Source: Maniola hyperantus (lineage: Eukaryota; Arthropoda; Insecta; Lepidoptera; Nymphalidae). From it: DNA of 64,000 bases. The position numbers and the translations under genes were made by a program. Positions within the stretch are counted from its first letter, which is position 1. Each line of letters begins with the position of its first letter. Below, piece by piece: positions 51,449 through 63,450 of the stretch. A model generated the notes under the pieces. The model saw only the letters and a list, made by a program, of their open reading frames with translations. It searched no databases and was not told the origin of the DNA. Location of the stretch: positions 3,955,852 to 4,019,851 of the forward strand of contig NC_048545.1 of assembly GCF_902806685.2 (NCBI RefSeq), read 5' to 3'.

Positions 51449-54400
51449 TTAACCGGCTTTCTTCTGGACCGTCGACAGGAATACTTTGCGCAGTTTGTTT
51501 GCCATTTCCTCCAGAAGGTCAGCGCGGACTTTTAGTTTCTTATTTCTTTCTTCGAGTTCATCAGCGAGCTGTTCCATTTGGAGTTCTTTGAGCTTCCTGT
51601 TCATCCTGGAGCGTTTGGAGGCTTCATTGTTCTTGTCTCTCAGCTCCCTATACTTGTACTCGTGTGTGGAGACGGCGGAAGTGTTGCTGACGGTCGACAC
51701 CGTGCTGACTCGTCTCCCGGGGGGTCGGCCTCTCTTCTTCGGCTGTTGCTGCGCACCCTCTAGCGCCTGTATCATCTGCTTGATGTCTTTCTTGGGCGCT
51801 TTCCGGCTGACCTTCCTCGGGCGATGGGTTTCAACGTAAGGCGTGTAGGTCTCGTCCGAGTCGTCGCTGTCGCGTCTCGGTCGTTTCTTTCTCGGCGGAG
51901 GATTGGTGTCGTCCTCCGTGTCCGACTCTGTTTTGGGTGTGATCGGCAAGGGGTATATGACCGGCGTGGCTGGTGTGGGTATCGGGGAATAATCGAACTT
52001 CATTATCTCCGTGATGTTTTGCTCGGGTTCCGGCAGAGTCTGTTCAATAAGAAAAAATATATTGTTAAGAATCATTATTTAAGTAACTAGCGAATTTTGA
52101 ACTTGAAGGGCAAATTAGTGAAAAATTAAAATTTTGATGAAACTAGGATCTTTCTGAAATTAATTTGGTCTAGTTTATTTACTTTGGCATTAATTTTACA
52201 GAATATAAGTTGGTACTAAACTAAAAAATCTAAATCAGAACATTAGTGACTGTTATCCGAGAAAAACGAAGATGAATTCTTACCGATGCGAGTAGTGGAC
52301 ATTTTTCAGTCTCCAACTGCTCGACAAAGCTGAGGACTTCCGGCGTGCTAATGAGGTCTTCGGGCCACGCCTCGCGTGATACGTCCACGGAGAGAGCGGA
52401 GCGGAGCGGGCCCGGCGCTGGCACGGGCCGGCTCGCCTCCTCGCTGATAATGATCACGTTACTCTCCACTTCGTGCGGCGTCACCGCTACGTACTTCTTG
52501 TCCATCGAGTCGTCTTGGTGGATAAAGGGCATTGTGTCGAATGTGTTGATGGATTTTGTATAGTCTGCGGTGTGCCACTCGGAGTCCGCAGTGTGCCACG
52601 GATCCGCGTGGACCATCCCATCGGCCGCTAAGTCGCCTATCACAACAGGTAATGTACTAAAATCTAAAAATTGTTCTTGGAACGGCACTCCGTCGTTGGT
52701 GGCCGATTGGCTGAACAGTTCTACGTTGAACTTGGCCACCTCGTCCACGTTCAGTGACACGGGATAGCTCATGGTGTTGTAGGTGTGTGCCGGCGGCGAG
52801 TTAGCGTCGATTGTGTCCCAACCCTGAGGTGAGAATTGTGTGTGCAGTGTGTCTGTATTGTGTGCCCTTGCGTCGGTCGGTATTATTTGATCTGTTAACA
52901 GGAAAAAGAATTATTTATTACAAACATCTCGAAAGCATTTTCCGTAGGATTTTGATTGGCCCCGAGTGAAATTTACTAGGGTCAATAAAAAAACTGTTAA
53001 TAAAGAGTACCAAAATTTAAAGCTACTTAAAGGTAATTTCAGTGGTTCTAATTAACTCTATCAAGTCAAAAATCACTGCCATCATATTCATGCAAAATCA
53101 CTATTGTGATTTTTATACTGTAGCAAAATAAACAAAACTATGAACTGGAGTTTCCTTTTAGGCACATTTACTTCCATCGAAAAAACCCGGTACTCCCCCA
53201 CTCGACACATTATGAATCATCTTTAGCACTATGCGGAAAAATCTGTTACTAACTTAATACTACACAGTCAAGAGCTGCACAGTTGAGTGTGTTCATATTA
53301 TTTGTTGTCGAGAGCTATTTGATGAGGAGCACGAACACGAGCGTCAAGCGATAACGTCTAGACGTGTTTGAAAGCATCCACTGTCTTCAGCGAATAATAT
53401 GCAGCCACCTGGGCCGGGCAGTGCGAATCGCAACACACATGTCGAGACATGTCAGTGCAAGTTCTGCAAATTCGCGAAATTTTCGATGCCCTAATTTTGA
53501 AACTGCTTATTATTTGCAATTTTGTCCTAGGATAACTTTGAATTTTAACTTAATATTTGGATATTGCACGCATAATAAGTAATTGGATTTGAATTTTGAA
53601 TTGTTTTAAGAAAACTGCACACTCATAAAAGTAGGAAAAATATTAAAATAGGATGAAATATGTGTGTGCATAGTATAAAAGAGCTTAGCTCTCAAATTCT
53701 CAAATCCAATTCATCATTGACCTATGCCGCAGAGGCCCTAGAGAGTTGGAAGGTCAGATGTCCCAATGTCGACATCCCGAAGGAACGTACTACACAAAAA
53801 CTTTGGGATTTGCCATTGGTTCAACTGACACATACGAATTTGGTTCAAAATCTTACAAGTGACAGAGATCGTGCCAGGCTTCTAGCATTATCCGAAAAGG
53901 AATCTGGGTATTGGCTGCATGCCTTGCCATCAAAAAATCTCGGCACACTTTTAGATAACGAAAGTTTTCGTGTGGCTCTAGGTCTCAGATTGGGAACACC
54001 ACTGTGCCATCAGCACAGATGTCCGTGTGGAAAAGAGGTTGATAAATTTGGAATCCACGGACTCTCTTGCCAAAGGAGCTCCGGTAGGCTGTTTAGGCAT
54101 GGCTCTCTTAACGATACAATTAAAAGAGCTCTTGCCACCATAAATATTCCTGCGCTCATTGAGCCGGCAGGGATTAGTCGGGATGATGGCAAGAGACCTG
54201 ATGGATTGACGCTGGTTCCCTGGGAACGGGGACGGGCGCTAATGTGGGACGCAACTTGCGTTGACACATTGGCCCCGTGTCATATCAGGAAGACAGCATC
54301 AAGACCGGGAGCCGCAGCAGAAACAGCTGAAAACGGCAAGCGGCGCAAGTATGCCTCTCTTATAGAGAGTTACATTTTTGTGCCGTTTGCCGTGGAGACC

Positions 54401-55185
54401 CTGGGGCCATGGAGTCTTAGTGCTAAAAATTTTTTACGAGACATTTCACCGCGATTAATAGCCTCAACTGGTGACAGAAGGGCTGGCTCATTTTTTGCGC
54501 AGCGGATCAGCCTGGCTGTCCAGCGCGGAAATGCAGCCAGTATTCTTGGCACCATTCCACGCGGTCATGATTTATATAGTAATTAGATAAGGCTAGCCTT
54601 AAGTTTTATTGTATTAAAAAAAAAATAGTAAAAATTGGATGAAATTGTTTTTCAGGAACGAATACTATTTTTCTGTCGTGTGTTCTGAGGTGTGTCAAGG
54701 GTCGAAGTGCATGCACATAATAGTTTTGACGGGAAAATATAAAAAACAAATGAAAATAATCACCAATGGACTGTACTACTTCTTCCTGCGCGGGCTCGTC
54801 GCACCACTGAACCAGATCTTGGAAGAACTCGCAGTCCGATTCGTTGAGCATTGTACTCTGAGATATCGGCTCCGGTTTCGGAAAGTCCTGAAATCATAAC
54901 GAAATATGTTGGGAAATGCCTTGGAAAGGTGCGGATACTAAAACGAATATAAATTTAACATTAATTATAGTAATAACATTGCATAAATGTACTCACGGCC
55001 GTGACGATCCCTCTTACCTCTGAAAAGCTGGCGGTTGGCGCGGGCGAGAGTGCTGACTGAGTTCTTAGGTCGGTAGTGCCTCCGTAAGGACGGTTCACCT
55101 GTTGATTCTTTCCGAACTTTAAGCGATCTATCTCTATCAGTTTCAAAAGACGTTGAGTATTGAGACACGTTTGGGAAAAAACCAT
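51449..55185 (-). CDS. AT-hook bZIP transcription factor, Xrp1/C/EBP-like
   Basis: Exons: 55,269-55,018 (coding from ATG 55,185), 54,887-54,764, 52,891-52,284, 52,039-51,449. Phases agree, giving 1,491 nt (496 codons plus stop). The N-terminal half is acidic with DFPKPEPIS, NESDCEFFQDLVQWCDEP and STPEVLSFVEQLETE, likely activation segments. The last exon has a basic patch (RKKRPRR), a DIKQMIQALEG helix, an AT-hook (KKRGRPPGRR, about residues 401-410), and a terminal bZIP: basic region RDKNNEASKRSRMNRKLKE (about 434-452), then a leucine zipper to about 485. The NNEASKRSR basic motif is C/EBP/PAR-like rather than ATF4-like. AT-hook plus terminal bZIP plus a long upstream ORF recalls Drosophila Xrp1, a stress and cell-competition regulator; that identity is inference. 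Expected to act as a nuclear dimer. Confidence 0.8.
53660..54630 (+). mobile_element. 5'-truncated non-LTR retrotransposon with intact 308-codon frame
   Basis: An ATG at 53,660 opens a frame to 54,586, followed by an A-rich tail (54,616-54,625). AAAATAGGATGAAAT (53,645-53,659) and AAAATTGGATGAAAT (54,631-54,645) flank it, a 15-bp target-site duplication with one mismatch. The protein has a CCHC-like motif (CPCGKEVDKFGIHGLSC), then DDGKRPDGLTLVPWERG and LMWDATCVDTLAP, similar to the PD...D core of the restriction-like endonuclease at the C-terminus of R2-type LINEs. The end is conserved-looking (RRAGSFFAQRISLAVQRGNA). No reverse transcriptase is present. It lies in intron 2 of the bZIP gene on the opposite strand. 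Confidence 0.75.
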
Positions 55186-55258
55186 GTCTTTCTTTTTGTA
55201 ATCTGTACTGTTTTCCGTTATCGTCTCCTCGACAGACGGTGATCTTTTGAGCAACCAT
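54764..55258 (-). CDS. Overlapping upstream ORF in the bZIP mRNA
   Basis: ATG at 55,258, context CAAAATGG (A at -3, G at +4), 73 nt before the bZIP ATG and in another frame. It reads MVAQKITVCRGDDNG..., stays open to the exon end (55,018), continues through the whole of exon 2 (54,887-54,764) and meets TGA formed by the last two bases of exon 2 and the first of exon 3. Total 121 codons; basic and Arg/Ser-rich at the end (GSVVRRARAGRSS). It resembles no protein I know. By analogy with ATF4, CHOP and Xrp1 leaders it would capture ribosomes in unstressed cells. It could also be a translated product. Confidence 0.6.
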
Positions 55259-55269
55259 TTTGAATAGAA
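55018..55269 (-). CDS. bZIP gene exon 1 (first coding exon) with dual reading frames
   Basis: Acceptor TTTGTAG just before 55,269 and donor GTAAGAG at 55,017; a second donor GTGAGT 21 nt further (54,996) would add seven residues without changing either frame. The bZIP frame gives MVFSQTCLNTQRLLKLIEID from 55,185 (G at -3, G at +4) and has no stop back to the acceptor. Confidence 0.65.
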
Positions 55270-56609
55270 CTACAAACAGAAATGATACGACGTAACATAA
55301 TGTATATATTTTTATGAAGCAAGGGTTCGGAATATGAGAGACGGGGCGAAAATAAATGAAAGCGTGAGAGGATGTTAGAGAGTTATAGAATGAAGATTTG
55401 ATGCAGTGACTTTTATGTTTCGTGTACGAAGATAAAGTATGCAGGTCAAATCTTTACAATCTTAATACTGTAAACGATCAAATAAACAGTAGCCTTTATA
55501 CATCTGATAAACTCAAAAGTTTAAATGAAGTATAGTGGCTAAACAAGACTTGGTAGTTTGTGATCTCGACTTTTAAGTTAATGAGAATCTTCTTTGTTAC
55601 TGAAACATTATAGCTACGATAATATACATCATAGTTTTAAGAATTCACCTTCATTGACTTTGACCTGCATACCTACACATGTAAATGCCCTAACAAGTAC
55701 ATAAATAATAATTCGTTTACATGACATTGTAAGGAGCGGCGAATGCATATATACAATTAAAATATATATTAAAGTGTGCAGCTCATTTAATTGAGAAAAA
55801 TTGTAACGCGAACAATTTATGAAAATTTTCAAAGTCATGTAATCGACATGAAAGAAGTTTTTAAATGGTAAGTTTTGGAATGGTTTTACGATTTTATATA
55901 CGAAAGGTATCATAACCCTTAAACCGTCTGTTTATCCGTTGGTGAGAAGGTAAATAAAATTAAATTGATTAATAACTTGACCAATTGAGAAATAGAGTTT
56001 AGTTTTGTGTTAGTTAGTAGTCGAGACGCGAAATGTTAATTGTTAAATAATTTGAAATAAATTCTTGCAATAAACAAAATTGAAGTCAGACAAGCAAAAA
56101 CATTTTTCTTAATTTTTTTTTATCGACTCCTGCATTTATCTTATCTAACATTAAGTCTTGTGAATAGATATATTATATCTAATCATTTATTAATTGTCCT
56201 GTCATTCCTTTTACATTGAAAAACAAGCCAAATTGACCTAGATATTTTACATTTTGTTAAACTACGGTATAATTTTTCATTTGAAATGAGTGCGTATATA
56301 TTTATAAATTTATGATAGAAGACATTACAGTACATTTTGTCATCCTACTATTTGAGCTTAAATCCTTGTGTTTGAATACATATTTAATGCCCTATAAAGC
56401 AATTTTCCCAAAAAAAAATATTAGGCCTAGGTGAATTTGGAAACATTTTTAAACTTCAATTTTATTGAATTTGGAAAGAAAATGGAAGCAAAATTGTAAT
56501 TTTCTTTGTAGATTTTTGTTGGTTTTCGTGTTCGGCATGGCTGAGTCGCTAGAGGTTCTGCAACAGAGAAAGGGTTAGGGGAACTGACCGCCGCAGCGGT
56601 ATTACTTAC
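55270..56609. other. bZIP 5' intron, no other feature seen
   Basis: AT-rich, no recognised repeat; lies between the candidate UTR exon at 56,610 and coding exon 1. Confidence 0.4.
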
Positions 56610-56688
56610 TTTGTTGAACTCTTCGTGAGTCCCTAAGGAAATTGTAACTCTTTAGGCTCCCAAACACGAAACGGTCACCGAAGTAGGC
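56610..56688 (-). other. Candidate 5' UTR exon of the bZIP gene
   Basis: On the minus strand a TTGTTCCAG acceptor precedes 79 nt of moderately GC-rich sequence without ATG, ended by the consensus donor GTAAGT (56,609-56,604). It fits an internal untranslated exon upstream of 55,269. There is no direct evidence of splicing. Confidence 0.35.
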
Positions 56689-57714
56689 CTGGAACAAGGT
56701 AAAAGGTATTTTAGCTTATGCGGGAGTTTTTTTAGTTATACTTATTTCTTTAAACATTAGAACACTTGATCAATAGATAAGTATTTAGCACTGAAAAATT
56801 TGTTGCTGCTTGTCTGCTTGTACAATAACCAGTAAAGGGAATATCTACACTTGAACATAATAGAGTCAGGAATGTGGCAGCTCAGGACAAATGCTGGCTA
56901 GTGCTGTGATATGTATGGAATTATGAATGTTGTGCAGATTTTATATTATTTGTTTGCTATTTACTGCACTTTTCGTGTTCATGTATATTGTATGTATGAA
57001 CTATGTGGCCCAAACTCCCTAAGAAATCTGTCAATCTATGAATAGGCCGTTCCTATTTACATGATAAATCGTCGTAGGTACATGGCATACCGTCTAAAAA
57101 ACGGCATGTTGTCTATTATTCGTTTTCAAATACGAAGGTTATCTCACCCGTAGCAACTAAATAAATTATGAAACTAACGTGGCCATTTTAGAAATATGTA
57201 CCTACACAAAAAGTGTGACGGGCCTTGATGACGCAATCCTAAAATATGGCAAGAACAGTAGGTGGCCTTAATTAATTACTTATCTGTGTTTTTATGTGGA
57301 TACGACAAAATATATTCGTGATGGACCTATGGTAATAAAAAAATTATAGACAAAGGTAAGGGAGAAACAGCTTTAATACTATTATAATATGGTCCTACGT
57401 GTATTTGTTATAAAAAATTACTTAATCGACGAAGACCATTAAAAGTCGTGGAAGATTTTTATCTACTCGAACAACTCACGCGAACAACAGATGATTAGTA
57501 TTTGGTTTGTACCTACTTATAACTAGATATGTAAAACGAATGTTCACTTATTAGATAAATTTCATAAATATTGTAACGAATCATTAATCTTGGAGTTTGA
57601 ATTTGTATTGAATAATTAATTGTACAAACGAATGTTTGTACTTAGATTTTAACTAAGGGTCAATAAATGCTATTTAGATAGGTAGCGCTAAATTTAGAGC
57701 TGGGGACCTGCTTT

Positions 57715-57845
57715 GAGGAGATCCATTGAGGAAGACCTTAAAAGAGCGAGATTCTCGTGGAACCATGTAGCCAAAGAGCGGGAGGCATAGCAAACTACCT
57801 GCTGAAGTCCTAAATTCGACAGGGGATAAAAGACTCATTTTTAAG
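57715..57845 (+). mobile_element. LINE 3'-end relic
   Basis: Same landmarks as 18,430-18,665 (TTAAAAGAGCGAG, GTGGAACCATGTAG, GGGGATAAAAGACTC). Confidence 0.5.
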
Positions 57846-58338
57846 AGCTGTCAGATTTGTGTATAATTGAATATATTATACTGAGGTAAAATATTCGATT
57901 CGAACAAGCTATCCTGTATTTTGTTAACAATAAAATTGTTTAAATGTAAAATTAAATTAAGCTATGATGATAGCAAAAAGGCCGCACCTTGGATAAATGT
58001 TCGCCGGTACCAAAGTACGCTGCACCGTGCCGGTGGATTTCGTCATTCATAATAATCCATACCTACCTATACCTACTTAGAGTTGTTACCCTGTTGACGT
58101 CAAAACGGTTGACCTCGAACTCGCCCCCAGTTATCGATCGAATCCACCATTTCAAAGGGGAGGCTTAGTCACCAACTATATGCGATGAATCATTCGTATC
58201 GAATATCGATGGATTAGGTACTTCAAAATGGAAGTAAATGATTACTTTCATGCCGCGATAATGGTAATTGAACAATGATATCAGAATTTTATCGACGAGG
58301 ATTAATTTCTGCGTTAATAATGAAGTTTTGTTACAAAC

Positions 58339-58520
58339 CAGCTGATGGCCGCGACTTCGTCCGCGTGGAATTCGGTTTTTCAAAAATCGCGTGGGAACTA
58401 CTTGATTTTCCGGAATAAAAAGTAGCCTATGTCACTCTCCAGGTCTTTATCTATACCCATGCATCCATCAAAATCATGTCAATCCGTTGCACCGTTGCGA
58501 CGTGATTGAAGGACAAACCT
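58339..58520 (+). repeat. Family A2 repeat
   Basis: CCAGCTGATGGCCGCGACTT, GGAATAAAAAGTAGCCTATG, CACTCTCCAGGTCTTTATCT, GACGTGATTGAAGGACAAAC. Confidence 0.8.
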
Positions 58521-60368
58521 TTAAAGGATTATGAAGCTCATAACTTCTAGCTATTATCTACTATCTAGATTATTTTAACCAATATAATGGACTGTAAGTA
58601 AAAGTTAAGACTTAAGACTCCACAAAAGCGTAACTATCAGAAGTCAGGACTTAATCTATAAATCTAAGTCTAGGTATATTAGCCATTGCCACACCTACTT
58701 ATTCCTAGGACAACCTTTAAATTTTATTGGAGAGGAAAGGGGATTATTAGTATTCGTATTCAAAACAAAATACTTATCGCGGTAATAAGTAGGTAAATTG
58801 TAAATGTTATTTTTGTGCCTAACCATAATTTCAAACGGGACCTCTTGTGTACGGTTCCACGTGTTCTAGACACGCCGCCATTACGGTGATGTTGTATAGC
58901 TATCATCAACATCACTTAATAGCTTTACAGATTCCCTTATTAAACCCCATGTATAATCTAGATATAAAACTAGTCTACCAATTCATACATCAAAAACATC
59001 GACTTTCACATTTTCTGAAAAATCTTCAAGGTCGCTAATGACGTCCGTACTCCGTACAATCACTTCCCAGAAATTAAGAGATCAGGTTTTTTAGTCGATG
59101 AATACAATAATGGAAACAAACTGAGTCTGATAAATGAAATGGACATTCTTAATAATAATTTAATTGCTAATCCCATTACTGTCAAAGCACAAGTTTATTA
59201 TAACAATACAAAGTTATTTGATGTGGTTAAAATAGTTTCGGAAAGTTTTTCTAATGGTCCAAATTATTCTTTGGAAATATAAGCAGTTAGAATACTTATT
59301 GGAATATTATTTGACAAATTGTAGGAAATCGTAAAACCCATCAATTTCACCGTGCTTGTTTAAAATTTTGGCAGCAACATAGACTTCTTTTACACTAGAA
59401 TTTGCCAAAGTCATAACTATCACCAATCATGTGCCTTCGAAGTTCATAAATACGTTTATATATTTTATAGGTATAAATGGAACTCTATATCTATTGATCT
59501 TTCTAGAAAGCAATCAAAGATTTCTTATTTGAATTGAAAATTTCAAAATACTTGAAAACTTTCTTATTTTTCTAATTTCTATGTGAAAGTAGGTTACTAT
59601 GTCTGTAACATTCATAAAGACCCCGAAATACGAGGTTGTTCCGACATCAACCTCGAATTTAATTAGAAATTAATTCTTGCGCAATCGAAATTTGTCTGAT
59701 AAGAATTTATATTCCAATCAAAGTTCAGACAACTTCATTTAGAGGTTGAATATTTAGTGGTCAAAAAGAGAGATTTAAATTGATGAAAGTCTAAACAATT
59801 CTAGAAAACGCTACAAATATACATGGGACTGAGAAGTACTACTAGTAGAAAGTTGGAACACGCATCAACACAACGTGATCGCGACAGGTCGAAACACGTT
59901 CACGTGTGTAACTATTTATAAAGTATCTAGCTGAACTTTTAGTAGCACTATTACTTTCTATATCATAAAACTTCAATGTAACAACTGAAATACAAGTAAT
60001 TTATGAAGTTACAAGGATTTAATGAGCACAAATTTTAATTAGCCTAAGTAAAACTCACCTTACAAAATGTATCTTTTTGCGGGCTTGAAGCACAGAAAGA
60101 TAAGTTACCCTTTAAAATAAATGAAAAAGGAATAACCTAAGCGCTTATAGCGTGAAAACTTTACATGTAAGTGCAAAAGGAATTGTAAACTTTAGGCTTT
60201 CTAAAACACTGTAACCACAATTCGGCATGCGTTCGCTCCTAGAGAGCTCAGAAATTGTTGTGCAAGAACAAACGAGTCGTGGCTCGACCCTCGAGAATCC
60301 GCATACAGTTTTCCTCAATGCCCCTCCATTCGCTTTCGTGTTCTAAAAATATCTCCGCTTGCTTTGCG

Positions 60369-60406
60369 ATTGGACCGTTCGTATGACGTCAACTCTACAA
60401 GCCAAT
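60369..60406 (-). promoter_or_regulatory. CRE palindrome between two CCAAT boxes
   Basis: ATTGG (60,369-60,373, a CCAAT on the minus strand), TGACGTCA (60,384-60,391) and CCAAT (60,402-60,406) lie within 38 bp. Just left is a GC-richer stretch (60,220-60,360). This looks like a CREB/ATF-responsive promoter and could belong to the minus-strand bZIP gene about 5 kb downstream. No transcript evidence. Confidence 0.35.
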
Positions 60407-62631
60407 GGGTGCGGACAGATTATGAGGATCACGAGACCACCGCGTTTCATTGTAGCTGTACATACAATATGTACGTATGTCTGGCTACTTAGTGAGGTTC
60501 ATTGGGGTTTTACACCGAGCAATTTTGCCAACTCTATACAATATATAAAATTGTAAAGAGTTCATTATTTTCGTCGTGATTCATCCTCATCACTAGACGC
60601 TATTATGATTTTGATTCCTTCGTTCCATTAACACTTTGTATTATGTTATTGTTATGCATCATTTACCTACTACATTTAGTTTGTTAATAGTTCCTTTAAT
60701 AGGTATCTTTCCTTTTTCCTCAGTTGATGAGGTAACTCAAGCAAGCACATTTTCTTGTAAACTAATAACAATGTGTAAATAAACAGTTAATCGATGCCAA
60801 CAAAACAAATTTTTTCATTACAAGCTAAAGTTAGGATTTTGTTTGATTTAAAAATAATATACAATTTCAGATTTGAATTAAAAATAAAAATTTCAGAGAA
60901 ATAAGATTCGAAGAAGTCCCTTAACAGATTTTTAGATTTAATGTCTAGTTATAAACTTACAAGTTATAACATAGGCGTCGACACTCGGTTATACGTGTTT
61001 ATATGTAGTTATGTGATTTATTCATCTTCTGCTTTATAATTATCATGAACATCAACTATGGTAATTATCATCATCACACATGCTTCAATAGTAATTTGTT
61101 TGTTATTATTAATTTTTGCTTATTTGTATAATAATTATGTAGGCAACGTTTTTCATGTACCTAGGTAGTTGAGCTTAATTATATGCAATATGTCTGTACA
61201 ATCTACATGCAGATGTTTATCTAATGTCTTATCGTTTTCTTGGAAAACCATATTGAATATCATCTTAATAATTAATACAAACTCTGTTTTTCAATTAGTT
61301 AATACCTACCTAGTTCGCATAAATTGTAGCCAATTTTTTTTTACAAAATATCAAGAATATTATTATTCTATTTTCATTTCATTTTTCAGTTTTCATTCAT
61401 GAATGTTTGTTTCTACCGATAGCTATTCTGCAACATAGTGTAAGAAAAATTTGTTTTCATGGACAAGTTCGAGAGTTATCTAATAAAATGTAGGTAGGTA
61501 AGTATCTACGCATATACGAATGTGTTTTTAGATTTGGAATTTGGATGGTAGGTAAGTTACTAATTAGGCATAATGATTCATTGATAAATACCATCCTAAT
61601 TACCTAATTGATTGACCTAAGTATAGGATTGTCATACCTAATTGTCAATTTAAAAAATAGCAGGCTCCAAGTTAAAAAAAGAGATAAGCTAAAGCGTGCC
61701 AAAGTTTCTTAATTTGCAATGAATCACACCTATGATGTAGGAAAAGGTGAACAACCTTACAATTGGCTTTGGTTATGATGTCAGAACTGTTGTTTCGTGA
61801 CGAAGCTTCATCGTTTAAAAATAAACATAATTTAGACCAAAATACTAGTTCGTTCAGTCCCTCGCCCTAGATATCTCAGCAAAGGTGAAATAAAGAGGGG
61901 TGTATGAACACTGTCGAAGTCAAAACTGAGGAAGAGATTGTACACTGTACAAACCAAAATAAAAAAGGATAAAGGTTTCTTAGTTACAAAGTCCAAGATC
62001 TATTTCGGGTTGGTTGTGCCAAGACTAGACAATTCCAAGTTCAAGAACATATTACCTACTTATCTCTACCTATGTACCTACATAACAATTTGATAAATAT
62101 AAAACGACATCGACAGTGCGTATAGATAGTCAAATATTTGCGTATATCTGGACCAAATATTTAACATTTTTAACCATCGCAAATCTAAATAGAATACGAG
62201 CAAAAACAACACGTTCAGAAAATCCACAAATCGTCAGTGCTTATGTTTTTTTTATAAACACGGATGTAGATATGAATAATCTTAACCTGAGATAGAACTT
62301 TTGCACATTCTTAGACCAGATAGTAGCCGGAGGACAAAGATATTAAGTGGAAAATTACAAGTTAGCTATATGAAAATGGTATGATTTATGAATGAATATC
62401 TAAGATGAAATCCTAAATAGATATCTTGGGCATATTTCGAAAACGGCAAGATTATGTTTTAAACCACCTACAAATGAAAGTAGACCTAAGAATATGCACC
62501 TCAGACATGGAATTGGTAACCTTGTTGGGCCCCCCCGCCCCAAATTACGAAAATTAACTATAAATAACCGGAAAAAATTAATATTTAATGTAATGGAAAC
62601 ACGTTCGTGAGAACAAAAACAAACCTACAAA

Positions 62632-62708
62632 TTCAATAAATAGCTCCGAAATAGTTTCCGAAGCTAAGCAGAAAGGGTTTGCTTAGCTTCGGAGAGCTAT
62701 TTATTGAA
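62632..62708. repeat. Nested inverted repeat
   Basis: Outer arms TTCAATAAATAGCTC (62,632-62,646) and its complement (62,694-62,708); inner arms CCGAAGCTAAGCA (62,658-62,670) and its complement (62,680-62,692). The left side has an 11-bp extra spacer (CGAAATAGTTT). Confidence 0.75.
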
Positions 62709-63289
62709 CAGTAGAGACAGAAGAGAACTTTTTCTAGAGTTTAATTCATCGTTTACTTGGAGTAGGTATGCTAGCTTAATATGATTAGTGCAACACCCTA
62801 ATGGATTAGTCGGAATTCTAGTCCACACTACACGATCGATAGACGCTAACGTCAGTACTGCGACTTCCCTCTTTCAGCTTCATAATAATTTAAAGGAAGT
62901 CTTGAACATGTTTATTTAAACTTTCAACCACTTCATCGACCAATTGAGATTTTTTGTGTACTTTCCGTACCTAGTTAGCATACTAAGTTACTAAAGAATA
63001 TTTTTCATCTGTATGTTTGTCCAGCCTTATCTACAAAACGGACGAACCGATTTAACAGGACTATTGCAAGCAAGTACAATGTGAAGATAGACTTTGTTAG
63101 GAGACCATACAATATCTAGAGTTCGTGGCGTATTTCCATTAAAATGGTAGTAAAGGTAACTTTAAATGGAGGGCCTGAATTTTGTTATACTTACGAAGCG
63201 TATGAACTCACTGCTATACGAAGCGTATGAAATCTTTTCTTTTAGAGCCGAGCGAAGATACTATTGTTACAAGTGGGGATACGAGTAGA

Positions 63290-63450
63290 TACAGTGCGCG
63301 GCAGAAAATAGTTTTACATCGATCTTTAGAAAGAGATAGCGGTTTCTTAGAGCGTTGGTTGTCTCTGTTGTTGATACCGACAAAACGTCACATATGTATG
63401 AGTGACAGAGCAACGCTCTACAAAGTCGAAATCTCATTCTAAAGGCATTG
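63290..63450. mobile_element. MITE, family I, diverged copy
   Basis: TTAGAAAGAGATAGCGG, TAGAGCGTTGG, CCGACAAAACGTCACATATG, CAACGCTCTACAAAGTCG and TCATTCTAAAGGC match the order of the copy at 26,510-26,695. Confidence 0.65.

Larger units (their letters stand above)
58530..63285. other. Upstream/intergenic sequence with little recognisable content
   Basis: AT-rich, with no exon-like open frame I can support. It contains the CRE/CCAAT cluster at 60,369-60,406 and a nested palindrome at 62,632-62,708 (listed separately). Confidence 0.45.

Noticed and set aside
51486..52767. Plus-strand open frames (117, 88, 72 and 65 codons) opposite the bZIP exons
   Set aside because: Antisense shadows of GC-rich coding exons; no splice or start logic of their own.
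54010..54267. Minus-strand frame inside the LINE insertion
   Set aside because: Shadow of the plus-strand endonuclease-like frame, which carries the recognisable motifs.
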